The notes beneath the pieces were generated by a model that saw nothing but the letters and a program-made list of their open reading frames with translations, searched no databases and was not told the origin of the DNA. A stretch of DNA of 5,747 nt from an uncultured Eubacteriales bacterium (GTDB lineage Bacteria; Bacillota; Clostridia; Oscillospirales; Oscillospiraceae): contig CATJWA010000292.1 in assembly GCA_949744025.1 (NCBI GenBank), positions 1 to 5,747 of the forward strand. Reading direction: 5' to 3'. Below, in pieces: positions 1 to 5,427 of this stretch (its first letter is position 1; each line of letters starts with the position of its first letter). The position numbers and the translations under genes were made by a program.

Positions 1-473
1 AACAAAAGAGAGAGCACAAAGACAGCATAGCGAATCCAGCCCAGCTTTTTCCTCGGCCCAGCGGGAATCTTGTAAGGCAGAAAATCGAGAATCATCGCCG
101 TCCAGCAGGCGTAGCCGCACAAGCCGCGTCCGAAGAACAGGGGACCGAAAATTTTCGCCACGGCGTAGTGAATCGTCGCGGCCTCGAATACGCCTGTGAA
201 AAGATAATACCAGAAGCCCTCAAGCTGCATGTTCTCGCCGCAGATAAGGCCCAGATAAACCAGCATGTAGGTCCCGACCAGAAGCTGCGCGACGCGGCGG
301 GCGTGACGGTATTTTTTAATGAACAGGAAAATCCCGAGGGATATAGACAGGCCGATATAGCTGAAATTGAACAGGTAAAACAGATTGTCCTTAGTAAGCC
401 ACAGCGTGATGGCCACGGCCTCGAATACCAGCAGCATCACGGCCGGCAGCAGGTATTTTTTCAGTACTTTCAT
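1..473 (-). CDS. 4Fe-4S binding membrane protein, NapH/Fer4_5-like (partial, C-terminus off window)
   Basis: I translated the minus strand from the ATG at 473-471 and found 157 residues open to the window edge, so the C-terminus is missing. Hydrophobic segments lie near residues 8-27, 31-52 and 61-79, and a fourth begins near 147. Between them, residues 115-123 read GRGLCGYAC, followed by WTAMILDFLPYK. This is the CxxxC signature of polytopic membrane ferredoxins (NapH/YccM, Fer4_5 type), with Trp where many members have Pro after the second Cys. Family members pass electrons across or along the membrane and usually carry CxxCxxxCP ferredoxin motifs further downstream; that part is outside the window. 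The start is supported by a TGAGG ribosome binding site (486-482) that overlaps the lipase stop codon, with 8 bases of spacing. The gene is therefore probably cotranscribed and translationally coupled with the lipase. The electron donor and acceptor cannot be inferred. Confidence 0.78.
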   Translation of the reverse strand, partial: MKVLKKYLLPAVMLLVFEAVAITLWLTKDNLFYLFNFSYIGLSISLGIFLFIKKYRHARRVAQLLVGTYMLVYLGLICGENMQLEGFWYYLFTGVFEAATIHYAVAKIFGPLFFGRGLCGYACWTAMILDFLPYKIPAGPRKKLGWIRYAVFVLSLL

Positions 474-483
474 ACGGACAGCC

Positions 484-1857
484 TCAATACCCCCGCCGCT
501 TCAAATCCGCGACAAGGCCGACATAAAACTCCCGCACGTCGAAGCCGCGGATGTTCTCGCGGTTGAGGTCCACCACGTCGCCGTGGGAGATGCCGCGCTT
601 CCCCTTAGGCTCGAGCAGGGTGAAGCTGTCTCCCCATTTTGCCGACTCCACGGACACGAGCCCGTCGTTGAGACCGTCAAAGTGCTTGACAATGGGGTAA
701 GTCATGTTCAGCGGGAATTTGCCGTGCTGTGCCTTTTTGCAGTAGGACATTACGCTGGCGTACTCCACCTCGGGGGCGTCCGGCGTTGTCTCGCTGCGTG
801 CAAGACAGGCGCTCTCCGTCAGGTCCGTCACCGCAGCCATGAAGTCGGGATTGCTGTCGCCGAGCCTTTTCAGCGCGGTGTTGTAGGTCAAAGCGATTTT
901 CTGCTGAGCCTCCGCGGGAATTTTTTCAAGGAGATACTCCGCGAAGATGCAGCCGCGGTGGGGGGTGTTTATGGTGGTCAGCGTTGCCACATAGGGCGCC
1001 ATGCCGCAGTGAGCGATGGCGGCGCGGCTGTCCAGACCGCCCTTGGAGTGGGCGATAATGTTCACCTTTTCGCAGCCAGTCTCCTCCACTATATGACGTA
1101 TGCGCTCGGCCAGCTCGCGTCCGCTGTCCTCGACCGAGGCGGCGGACTGCTGCTGCCCGTAGTAGACTCTCGCGCCGTTTCGCATGAGCTCGCCGGGGAT
1201 GCGGCCCCAGTAGTTGAGGTAGCGGAAGTCGCGGAAGAAGACTCCGTGAACCAGCAGAATGGGGTATTTGGTTTTGCAGACCTCGCTCTCGGCGCGGACC
1301 GCGTCGAGCTCGCACTTTTGTGTCTCAAACTCCACCTCGTCCGAAACAATACGGATGATTTTATGTAAGTACCAGATATTTACCAGAGGAATCCACCCGC
1401 ACACGGCGGCGAGCACCCGGTGCTTTATCCCGAGCTGCACGGAGGTGAGGTAGACACGAATTATACCGTTCCAGAACACCACGGCAAGGCAGAGTACGGC
1501 AATGAGTAAATCCGCGATTACCGAAATAAGGGTCAGCCCGCGGATGAAGCCGTCAGTGGAGGGGGCGGAGCAGAACGCATAGAGCCACGAAGCCTGAAGT
1601 ACAATGGTTATGGCAGTTGCGGCTGAGAAAAGCCGCAGCAGCTCCGCGCCCTCGGACAGGCGCTGTATGCGTCCTGCCGGCGCAGCTTTGGGCAGAGGAC
1701 GGATGTTGACAAAGATGAAAAATACCGCCAGCGGAAGCCAGAGCCATTTTGGATTAAAGAAAACGGGGAAGAGAAAAGCCAGCAGCCAGACCAGCGGCAG
1801 GGCATTTGCCGCGGCTGACAAAAGCAGAATACACAATGCCCTTCTGACATATTTCAT
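484..1857 (-). CDS. Membrane-anchored triacylglycerol lipase-type alpha/beta hydrolase
   Basis: 457 residues. The N-terminal third is hydrophobic, with about five probable membrane segments (near 7-34, 37-53, 72-97, 107-137 and 148-171). A soluble alpha/beta hydrolase domain follows from about residue 198. It opens with YPILLVHG (oxyanion region, HG at 204-205). The nucleophile elbow is AHSKGG, with Ser271, then TPHRG at 298-302. NDGLVSVESAKWG supplies the likely acid Asp398, and GISHGD the likely His425. The spacing and the NDGLVS motif resemble the true lipases of the Pseudomonas/Burkholderia type, so ester or lipid hydrolysis is a good inference; the natural substrate is unknown. An arginine-rich N-terminus and an odd number of membrane segments would put the catalytic domain outside the cell, but the exact segment count is uncertain. 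I chose the ATG at 1857 over an in-frame GTG at 1866 because the GTG lies inside the Shine-Dalgarno site. It is first in a two-gene unit with the iron-sulfur protein. Confidence 0.85.
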   Translation of the reverse strand: MKYVRRALCILLLSAAANALPLVWLLAFLFPVFFNPKWLWLPLAVFFIFVNIRPLPKAAPAGRIQRLSEGAELLRLFSAATAITIVLQASWLYAFCSAPSTDGFIRGLTLISVIADLLIAVLCLAVVFWNGIIRVYLTSVQLGIKHRVLAAVCGWIPLVNIWYLHKIIRIVSDEVEFETQKCELDAVRAESEVCKTKYPILLVHGVFFRDFRYLNYWGRIPGELMRNGARVYYGQQQSAASVEDSGRELAERIRHIVEETGCEKVNIIAHSKGGLDSRAAIAHCGMAPYVATLTTINTPHRGCIFAEYLLEKIPAEAQQKIALTYNTALKRLGDSNPDFMAAVTDLTESACLARSETTPDAPEVEYASVMSYCKKAQHGKFPLNMTYPIVKHFDGLNDGLVSVESAKWGDSFTLLEPKGKRGISHGDVVDLNRENIRGFDVREFYVGLVADLKRRGY

Positions 1858-1863
1858 AGGAAC

Positions 1864-1870
1864 CACCTCT
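1864..1870 (-). promoter_or_regulatory. Ribosome binding site of the lipase gene; decides the start
   Basis: The minus strand reads AGAGGTG here, followed by six bases and then ATG at 1857-1855. The alternative GTG start at 1866-1864 falls inside this motif, so it would destroy its own ribosome site. This favours the ATG. Confidence 0.75.
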
Positions 1871-1877
1871 TTTTTCC

Positions 1878-1906
1878 ATAGTAGCCTTTTGTGCCCGCTT
1901 TGTCAA
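1878..1906 (-). promoter_or_regulatory. Sigma-A-type promoter for the lipase/4Fe-4S unit
   Basis: On the minus strand a perfect -35 TTGACA (1906-1901) is followed by exactly 17 bases and TACTAT (1883-1878), four of six matches to TATAAT. Transcription would start near 1871, giving a leader of only about 14 bases, with the Shine-Dalgarno site almost at the 5' end. The match is seen in the sequence; its use is inferred. Confidence 0.72.
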
Positions 1907-1930
1907 GCTCGCGAATATTTCCATGATGTC

Positions 1931-1959
1931 TTGCATTTTGCGGAGATATAAAGTATAAT
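1931..1959 (+). promoter_or_regulatory. Sigma-A-type promoter for the M50/scpAB operon
   Basis: TTGCAT (1931-1936, three of six matches to the -35 consensus) is followed by 17 bases and a perfect -10 TATAAT (1954-1959). The expected start of transcription is near 1966, about 35 bases before the first gene. It faces away from the lipase promoter, and the two -35 boxes are 24 bases apart. Confidence 0.65.
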
Positions 1960-2000
1960 TACCAAATAACCACAAAACGGCTGCGCGGGGAGGCGGATAT

Positions 2001-2687
2001 ATGAGCGAGGCTGCGGAAATATGGAACGGACTGAACTGGAATTTCCTGTACGAGCTGCTCGCGGCTATAATCCCGTCGCTGCTGTGCTTGACACTGCACG
2101 AGCTGGCCCATGGATACGTAGCCTACAGGCTTGGCGACGACACCGCGAAAAATTTCGGGCGCCTGACGTTCAACCCGATAAAGCACATCGACCCGATGGG
2201 CATGGTGATGATGGTTGCCCTGCGTTTCGGCTGGGCCAAGCCCGTGCCGGTAAATATGCGTAATTTCAAAAATCCCAAGCGCGGTATGGCGGTAACGGCA
2301 CTGGCGGGCCCTATGTGCAATCTGCTGCTGTCGTGCGTGCTGCTGTTTGTTTACGGCCTTATTTTCCTGCCTCTGAGCCGGTCCGGCGGCACCTTCGCCG
2401 AGCTGGTGCTTGGCACAGTGTCAACGGCGTCATATCTCAGCCTGGCTCTGGCGGTGTTCAATATCCTGCCCATTCCGCCGTTGGACGGGTCGAAGGTTGT
2501 TTTTTCACTGCTGAGCGAGGAAAAATACTTCAAGCTCATGCGCTATGAGCGTTATGGCATGTATCTGCTCGTGCTTCTCATGGTGACGGGTGTGCTGCGC
2601 ATGCCGCTGTCGGTCGTGACCGAGTTTTTATATAAAAAGCTGTTCGGTATAGCGGAGCTTGCGTTTTCGCTGACCCAGCATTTTTAA
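2001..2687 (+). CDS. Site-2 protease-like M50 family zinc metalloprotease
   Basis: 228 residues, a polytopic membrane protein. The zinc-binding and catalytic motif HELAH is at residues 33-37 (Glu34 catalytic) in the first hydrophobic segment. FGWAKPVPVN lies at 76-85, and the second metal-ligand motif NILPIPPLDG (Asp162) at 154-163, in a later membrane segment. This motif set and short length, with no PDZ domain, match the compact M50 subgroup (YwhC-like) that is common in Firmicutes. Members are intramembrane proteases that cut membrane-spanning substrates such as anti-sigma factors; the substrate here is unknown. The start is supported by GGGAGG at 1988-1993, seven bases ahead. The gene ends in two stop codons in a row (TAATAA), and scpA follows 24 bases later. 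It heads a likely operon with scpA and scpB, an arrangement seen in other Clostridia. Confidence 0.9.
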   Translation: MSEAAEIWNGLNWNFLYELLAAIIPSLLCLTLHELAHGYVAYRLGDDTAKNFGRLTFNPIKHIDPMGMVMMVALRFGWAKPVPVNMRNFKNPKRGMAVTALAGPMCNLLLSCVLLFVYGLIFLPLSRSGGTFAELVLGTVSTASYLSLALAVFNILPIPPLDGSKVVFSLLSEEKYFKLMRYERYGMYLLVLLMVTGVLRMPLSVVTEFLYKKLFGIAELAFSLTQHF

Positions 2688-2711
2688 TAAATCCGGCGAG
2701 AGACTTTTATT

Positions 2712-3503
2712 ATGGAACCGACATACCATCTCGAGGGAGTAATTCGCAGCAAGGAGGAAATGGAGGACTTTGAAGGCCCTCTCAACCTCATACTGATGCT
2801 CCTGTCGAAAAACAAAATAGAGATACGAGATATATCCATTTCCGAGATTCTCGAGCAGTATTTAGCCTACCTGGCCAACATGGAGGCCATGGATTTGGAG
2901 ATTGCAAGCGAGTTTGTCCAGATGGCGGCGCACCTGCTGTACATAAAGACAAAGATGCTCCTGTCCTCGCAGGAGGACGTGTCCGAGCTTGAGCTGCTGC
3001 TGACTTCTCTTGAGCAGCTCAAGGCAAGGGACGCATACTCGGGCGTGAAGGAGATAACACCGCTGCTCGACCAGGCGTCCAGGCGCGGCTTTATGCTGCA
3101 CACAAGGCCGCCGGAGCCCCTGCCGGGGGTGGGCGAGTATTCCTACAGCCACGAAAGCCATGAGCTTCTGCGCGCTCTGGCAAATGTTTTTATGCGCTCG
3201 CGCCTCGGCCCCGAGACGGAGGAGGACGCAGCGCCGCAGCGCCGGCGTATAGTGCCGCGGCGCATTGTCTATAATGTTCGCGACAAGAGCCGTGAAATCC
3301 TGGAGCGTTTCCGCAATGCGGGACGGCTCAGGCTTGACCGGCTGTATGCCGACAGCCGCAGCCGCAGTGAGCTGGTGGCAGTGTTTATCTCGGTGTTGGA
3401 GCTGTGCAGTATGGGCGAAATAGCCCTGAGCCTGGAGGGGGAGGAGATTGTGCTCTCCTTCGCAGGCGAGAGCGTGGATGCCGCGCTTGTCGCAATCTCA
3501 TAA
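2712..3503 (+). CDS. scpA: Segregation and condensation protein A (kleisin subunit of Smc-ScpAB)
   Basis: 263 residues. ScpA is the kleisin that bridges the head of one Smc to the neck of the other and binds a ScpB dimer, forming the bacterial condensin that organises and separates chromosomes. The hallmark DFEGPL is at residues 19-24. A helical N-terminal domain follows, with ISEILEQYLAYL and the IASEFVQMAAHLLYIKTKMLL block (about 64-84), then a variable, charged linker (about 135-185). A C-terminal winged-helix segment ends the protein, including ELVAVFISVLELCSMGEI (about 220-237). The protein carries about 16 extra residues before the usual start (HLEGVIRSKEEM), which I recall from related Clostridia, so I keep the upstream ATG. 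The ribosome site ahead of it (GGCGAGAG, 2695-2702) is weak, which suggests translation coupled to the M50 gene. Confidence 0.95.
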   Translation: MEPTYHLEGVIRSKEEMEDFEGPLNLILMLLSKNKIEIRDISISEILEQYLAYLANMEAMDLEIASEFVQMAAHLLYIKTKMLLSSQEDVSELELLLTSLEQLKARDAYSGVKEITPLLDQASRRGFMLHTRPPEPLPGVGEYSYSHESHELLRALANVFMRSRLGPETEEDAAPQRRRIVPRRIVYNVRDKSREILERFRNAGRLRLDRLYADSRSRSELVAVFISVLELCSMGEIALSLEGEEIVLSFAGESVDAALVAIS

Positions 3504-3538
3504 GAACGAAAGAAGCTTTTGAATGAGCAGGTTTTTAC

Positions 3539-4144
3539 ATGGAAGAAGAAAAATTGGCCGCGGCTGTTGAGGCCGTGTTGTTCGCCTCCGGCGACCCCGT
3601 TCCGGCCGAGCGTCTGGCCGCAGTGCTCGGCGCGGAGGTAGAACAGGTGCTCGCCGCGGCAAAGAAGCTGGCCGACAGCTACAGCTATGAGCAGCGCGGC
3701 ATCCGTCTGCTGCGTCTGGGCGACAAGCTGCAAATGTGCTCCTCCCCCGAGTTTTCTCGGGAGATAAGCGCTGCGCTGGAGCAGAGAAAGCCGCCGCGCC
3801 TGTCTCAGGCCGCGCTGGAGGTGCTGGCGATAGTGGCCTACTACCAGCCGGTCACACGCGCATATATTGACCAGATTCGCGGTGTGGACAGCTCCTATAC
3901 GGTCGGAGTGCTTACCGAGCGCGGACTTATCGAGTCCGGAGGTAAGCTTGATGTGCCGGGCCGCCCGTCGGTATACTGCACGGGGGACGTGTTCCTGCGC
4001 ACAATGGGGATAAGCGACCTGTCCGAGCTGCCGCCTCTGCCGGATTTGAGCACTGACGAGGGTATAATAGCCCTGCAAAATAAAATTGACGAGCTTAAAT
4101 CCGGAGTGCTCAGCGGACAGATGAGCATAGGAGAGGAGCAATAA
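3539..4144 (+). CDS. scpB: Segregation and condensation protein B (kite subunit of Smc-ScpAB)
   Basis: 201 residues, normal for the family. ScpB dimers bind the middle of ScpA and regulate Smc ATPase activity and DNA loading in the cytoplasm. Two winged-helix domains are visible. The first begins with AAVEAVLFASGDPVP (about 8-22). The second has the family signature LSQAALEVLAIVAYYQPVTR (88-107), then IDQIRGVDS (110-118), LTERGLIE (125-132) and GRPSVYCTGDVFL (141-153). The ATG at 3539 is the first possible start after an in-frame TGA at 3524-3526. The ribosome site is modest (GAGCAGG, 3525-3531). The gene lies 35 bases after scpA, as expected for the conserved scpAB pair. Confidence 0.96.
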   Translation: MEEEKLAAAVEAVLFASGDPVPAERLAAVLGAEVEQVLAAAKKLADSYSYEQRGIRLLRLGDKLQMCSSPEFSREISAALEQRKPPRLSQAALEVLAIVAYYQPVTRAYIDQIRGVDSSYTVGVLTERGLIESGGKLDVPGRPSVYCTGDVFLRTMGISDLSELPPLPDLSTDEGIIALQNKIDELKSGVLSGQMSIGEEQ

Positions 4145-4149
4145 GCAAT

Positions 4150-4182
4150 ATGCCTGCCGCGGAAAGGGGGAGGAAGCGTTGA
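4150..4182 (+). other. Possible 10-codon leader ORF coupled to the DUF2953 start
   Basis: An ATG at 4150 opens a frame of ten codons (MPAAERGRKR). Its TGA (4180-4182) overlaps the TTG start of the next gene in the sequence TTGA. GAGGAG at 4133-4138 lies 11 bases before the ATG. The arrangement would allow termination-reinitiation coupling, but a short ORF like this can arise by chance. Confidence 0.25.
4166..4173 (+). promoter_or_regulatory. Ribosome binding site that fixes a TTG start
   Basis: GGGGGAGG sits five bases before TTG at 4179. No in-frame ATG or GTG lies nearby with a comparable site, and the TTG start keeps the complete N-terminal membrane anchor. Confidence 0.7.
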
Positions 4183-4892
4183 CCGCCCTGGCGATAATAT
4201 TGGCTATAATAATACTGCTGCTTCTCCTGCCCGTGGGGGTGGACGCGGCTTTTATTGGCGGAGTTTTCTCGCTGAGCGTGAAGGCAGGGCCGCTGAAGCT
4301 GCGCATTCTGCCGGCAAAGCCGAAGAAAAACAAGAAAAAAGCAGCGGAGAAAAAGCCCAAAAAGCCAAAGAAAAAAAAGAGCGCTGAAACTAAGTCCAAG
4401 CCGAAGCTTAAGTTCACGTTTACAGATGTAAAGGAAATTGCCGGCCTTGCGCTCAGGGCGCTGTCGCGCCTGCGCCGGTTCCTGAGTATAGACGTGCTGA
4501 TGGTACATCTGCGCGTGGCAGGGGACGACCCGTACGACACAGTAAGACAGTACGGCGCGGTAAACGCCGCGCTGGGCGCGCTCCTTCCCCAGCTTCACAG
4601 GGCGTTTAAGATAAAAAATCAGGATATACGAACAGCGATAGATTTTTCGCAGGAAAAGACAAGCGCAGACGTCCGCTTCGCGGCAACGTATCAGATTTGG
4701 GAAATATTCTGCATAGCGTTCTGCGCGCTCGGCTCCGCAATAGCCTGGCTGCTCCGGAACAGAAAGCGTACAAAGTCCGCGGCCGCCGCGGCGCGGGCAA
4801 AGGCTGAAAAGAAGAAAAAGAAAACCGACTCGCAGACGGAAAAAACGAACAAACGGGCGCCGTGCGCCGCGGAAGAAAGGAAAGGAAGCTGA
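4179..4892 (+). CDS. DUF2953 family membrane protein (YtfI-like)
   Basis: 237 residues from a TTG start. An N-terminal hydrophobic helix (about 3-20) is followed by a short beta-rich stretch (SLSVKAGPLKLRIL, 31-44). Next comes a very lysine-rich segment (about 47-79), then the conserved DUF2953 core, containing VHLRVAGDDPYDT (109-121) and RQYGAVNAALGALLP (123-137). A second hydrophobic segment (about 172-192) and a basic, charged tail (193-237) end the protein. The molecular function of the family is not known to me. In Bacillus the homologue ytfI sits next to ytfJ, and here too a YtfJ/GerW gene follows only two bases after the stop, which supports a spore-related or envelope role. The lysine tract is encoded by long A runs, including eight As at 4371-4378. 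Confidence 0.82.
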   Translation: MTALAIILAIIILLLLLPVGVDAAFIGGVFSLSVKAGPLKLRILPAKPKKNKKKAAEKKPKKPKKKKSAETKSKPKLKFTFTDVKEIAGLALRALSRLRRFLSIDVLMVHLRVAGDDPYDTVRQYGAVNAALGALLPQLHRAFKIKNQDIRTAIDFSQEKTSADVRFAATYQIWEIFCIAFCALGSAIAWLLRNRKRTKSAAAAARAKAEKKKKKTDSQTEKTNKRAPCAAEERKGS

Positions 4893-4894
4893 TT

Positions 4895-5287
4895 ATGGAA
4901 AACAGCAGCAATATCGGAAACCTTATGGAGAGCACCATGTCGAAGATACGCGAGATGGTGGATGTGGACACTATTATCGGCACGCCGATAAATACGCCGG
5001 ATGGGATAATGATAATTCCCGTGTCCAAGGTCAGCTACGCCTTCGGCGGCGGCGGAGGAGACTATCCGACAAACAACAAAAACGCCTTCGGCGGCGGCTC
5101 CGGCGCGGGCGTGAAGATTGAGCCGATAGGCTTTCTCGTGGTAAAGGACGGCAATGTGCGCATGATAAATATCACGCCTCCCGCCGCCAACACGGTTGAC
5201 CGCGTGATTGAAAAAGCGCCCGAGCTGGTTGAGCTTGTCGAGGGGCTTATTGACAGGAAAAAGCAGGGCAAGGACGAGGAAGCGTAA
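4895..5287 (+). CDS. ytfJ: GerW/YtfJ family sporulation protein
   Basis: 130 residues. The family (Spore_YtfJ) is found in spore formers; in Bacillus subtilis YtfJ/GerW is a spore protein needed for normal germination. Visible features are an N-terminal helix (NLMESTMSKIREMVDVD, 9-25) and the core GTPINTPDGIMIIPVSKVSYAFGG (29-52, only the start and key glycines matter here). A glycine-rich stretch runs to about residue 72, followed by VKIEPIGFLVVKDGNVRMI (73-91) and a charged helical tail. An in-frame ATG at 4862 would add 11 basic residues and overlap the DUF2953 gene. I prefer the ATG at 4895 because AAAGGAAG (4881-4888) lies six bases before it and family members begin at about this point. 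It lies last in the likely five-gene operon. Confidence 0.9.
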   Translation: MENSSNIGNLMESTMSKIREMVDVDTIIGTPINTPDGIMIIPVSKVSYAFGGGGGDYPTNNKNAFGGGSGAGVKIEPIGFLVVKDGNVRMINITPPAANTVDRVIEKAPELVELVEGLIDRKKQGKDEEA

Positions 5288-5291
5288 AAAA

Positions 5292-5311
5292 GCCTCGCAG
5301 AGTTTTGAGGC
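5292..5311 (+). repeat. Short hairpin just after the gerW stop
   Basis: GCCTC (5292-5296) pairs with GAGGC (5307-5311) around a 10-base loop. It sits four bases after the stop codon but has no T run behind it, so by itself it is not a convincing terminator. An overlapping alternative pairs TTTTGAGG (5303-5310) with CCTCGAAA (5327-5334), with one G-T wobble. Confidence 0.35.
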
Positions 5312-5329
5312 CGCAGCGGCTAAGCTCCT

Positions 5330-5356
5330 CGAAAAACAGGCACTGCCCTTTTTTCG
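5330..5356 (+). terminator. Candidate bidirectional-type terminator of the scpAB operon
   Basis: This is an imperfect dyad: CGAAAAA (5330-5336) pairs with TTTTTCG (5350-5356), and the inner GGC (5339-5341) pairs with GCC (5345-5347), with two mismatched positions between. It has the A-tract, GC core and T-tract order of an intrinsic terminator, but the GC stem is only about three pairs. It is the only T run between gerW and the next gene, so I call it at low confidence. Confidence 0.4.
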
Positions 5357-5362
5357 GCAATA

Positions 5363-5391
5363 GCATAAAATCTCTCATATGGGAATATAAT
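5363..5391 (+). promoter_or_regulatory. Promoter-like stretch for the carboxypeptidase gene
   Basis: A perfect TATAAT lies at 5386-5391, but no good sigma-A -35 box sits 16-18 bases upstream. What lies there is GCATA (5363-5367), which resembles the -35 box of the forespore sigma factors F and G. GGGAATATAA (5381-5390) partly fits a sigma-F -10 (GGnnAnAnT), with a spacer of 13, shorter than usual. Which sigma factor is used cannot be decided from this. Confidence 0.45.
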
Positions 5392-5426
5392 AAGCACTGC
5401 CTTATACTTGGGAGGTAGTGCTTATT
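5389..5426 (+). repeat. 13-bp inverted repeat between the -10 box and the start codon of the carboxypeptidase gene
   Basis: Positions 5389-5401 pair with 5414-5426; the core is AAGCACTGCC against GGTAGTGCTT, with one G-T wobble at 5399/5416. The loop is 12 bases (5402-5413). The left arm overlaps the end of TATAAT, and the loop plus right arm hold the Shine-Dalgarno GGGAGG (5410-5415). As DNA it could be an operator. As RNA, if transcription starts upstream of it, it would hide part of the ribosome site. Confidence 0.6.
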
Positions 5427-5427
5427 T

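Noticed and set aside
385..1368. A 327-codon plus-strand open frame opposite the lipase gene
   Set aside because: The minus-strand reading has a complete catalytic triad, a promoter and a ribosome site. The plus-strand protein has none of these and is a by-product of GC-rich codon use.
2751..2762. AAGGAGG directly before an in-frame ATG (2760) inside scpA, at the position where Bacillus-type ScpA begins
   Set aside because: The spacing is only two bases, too short for a working ribosome site, and the bases simply encode Lys-Glu-Glu. The upstream residues match the N-terminal extension I recall in related Clostridia, so I kept the start at 2712.
3269..4540. A 423-codon minus-strand open frame opposite scpA, scpB and the DUF2953 gene
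   Set aside because: It lies wholly antisense to three recognisable genes, and its phenylalanine-rich stretch is just the complement of the lysine-coding A runs. The protein has no recognisable domain, and I saw no good ribosome site for it.
4862..4894. Upstream in-frame ATG adding 11 residues to the GerW protein
   Set aside because: The extension is strongly basic and overlaps the end of the DUF2953 gene. The ATG at 4895 has a better-placed ribosome site and fits the family's usual start.
5310..5320. GCCGC-A-GCGGC palindrome
   Set aside because: A one-base loop cannot form the full hairpin and no T run follows, so I did not call it a terminator.
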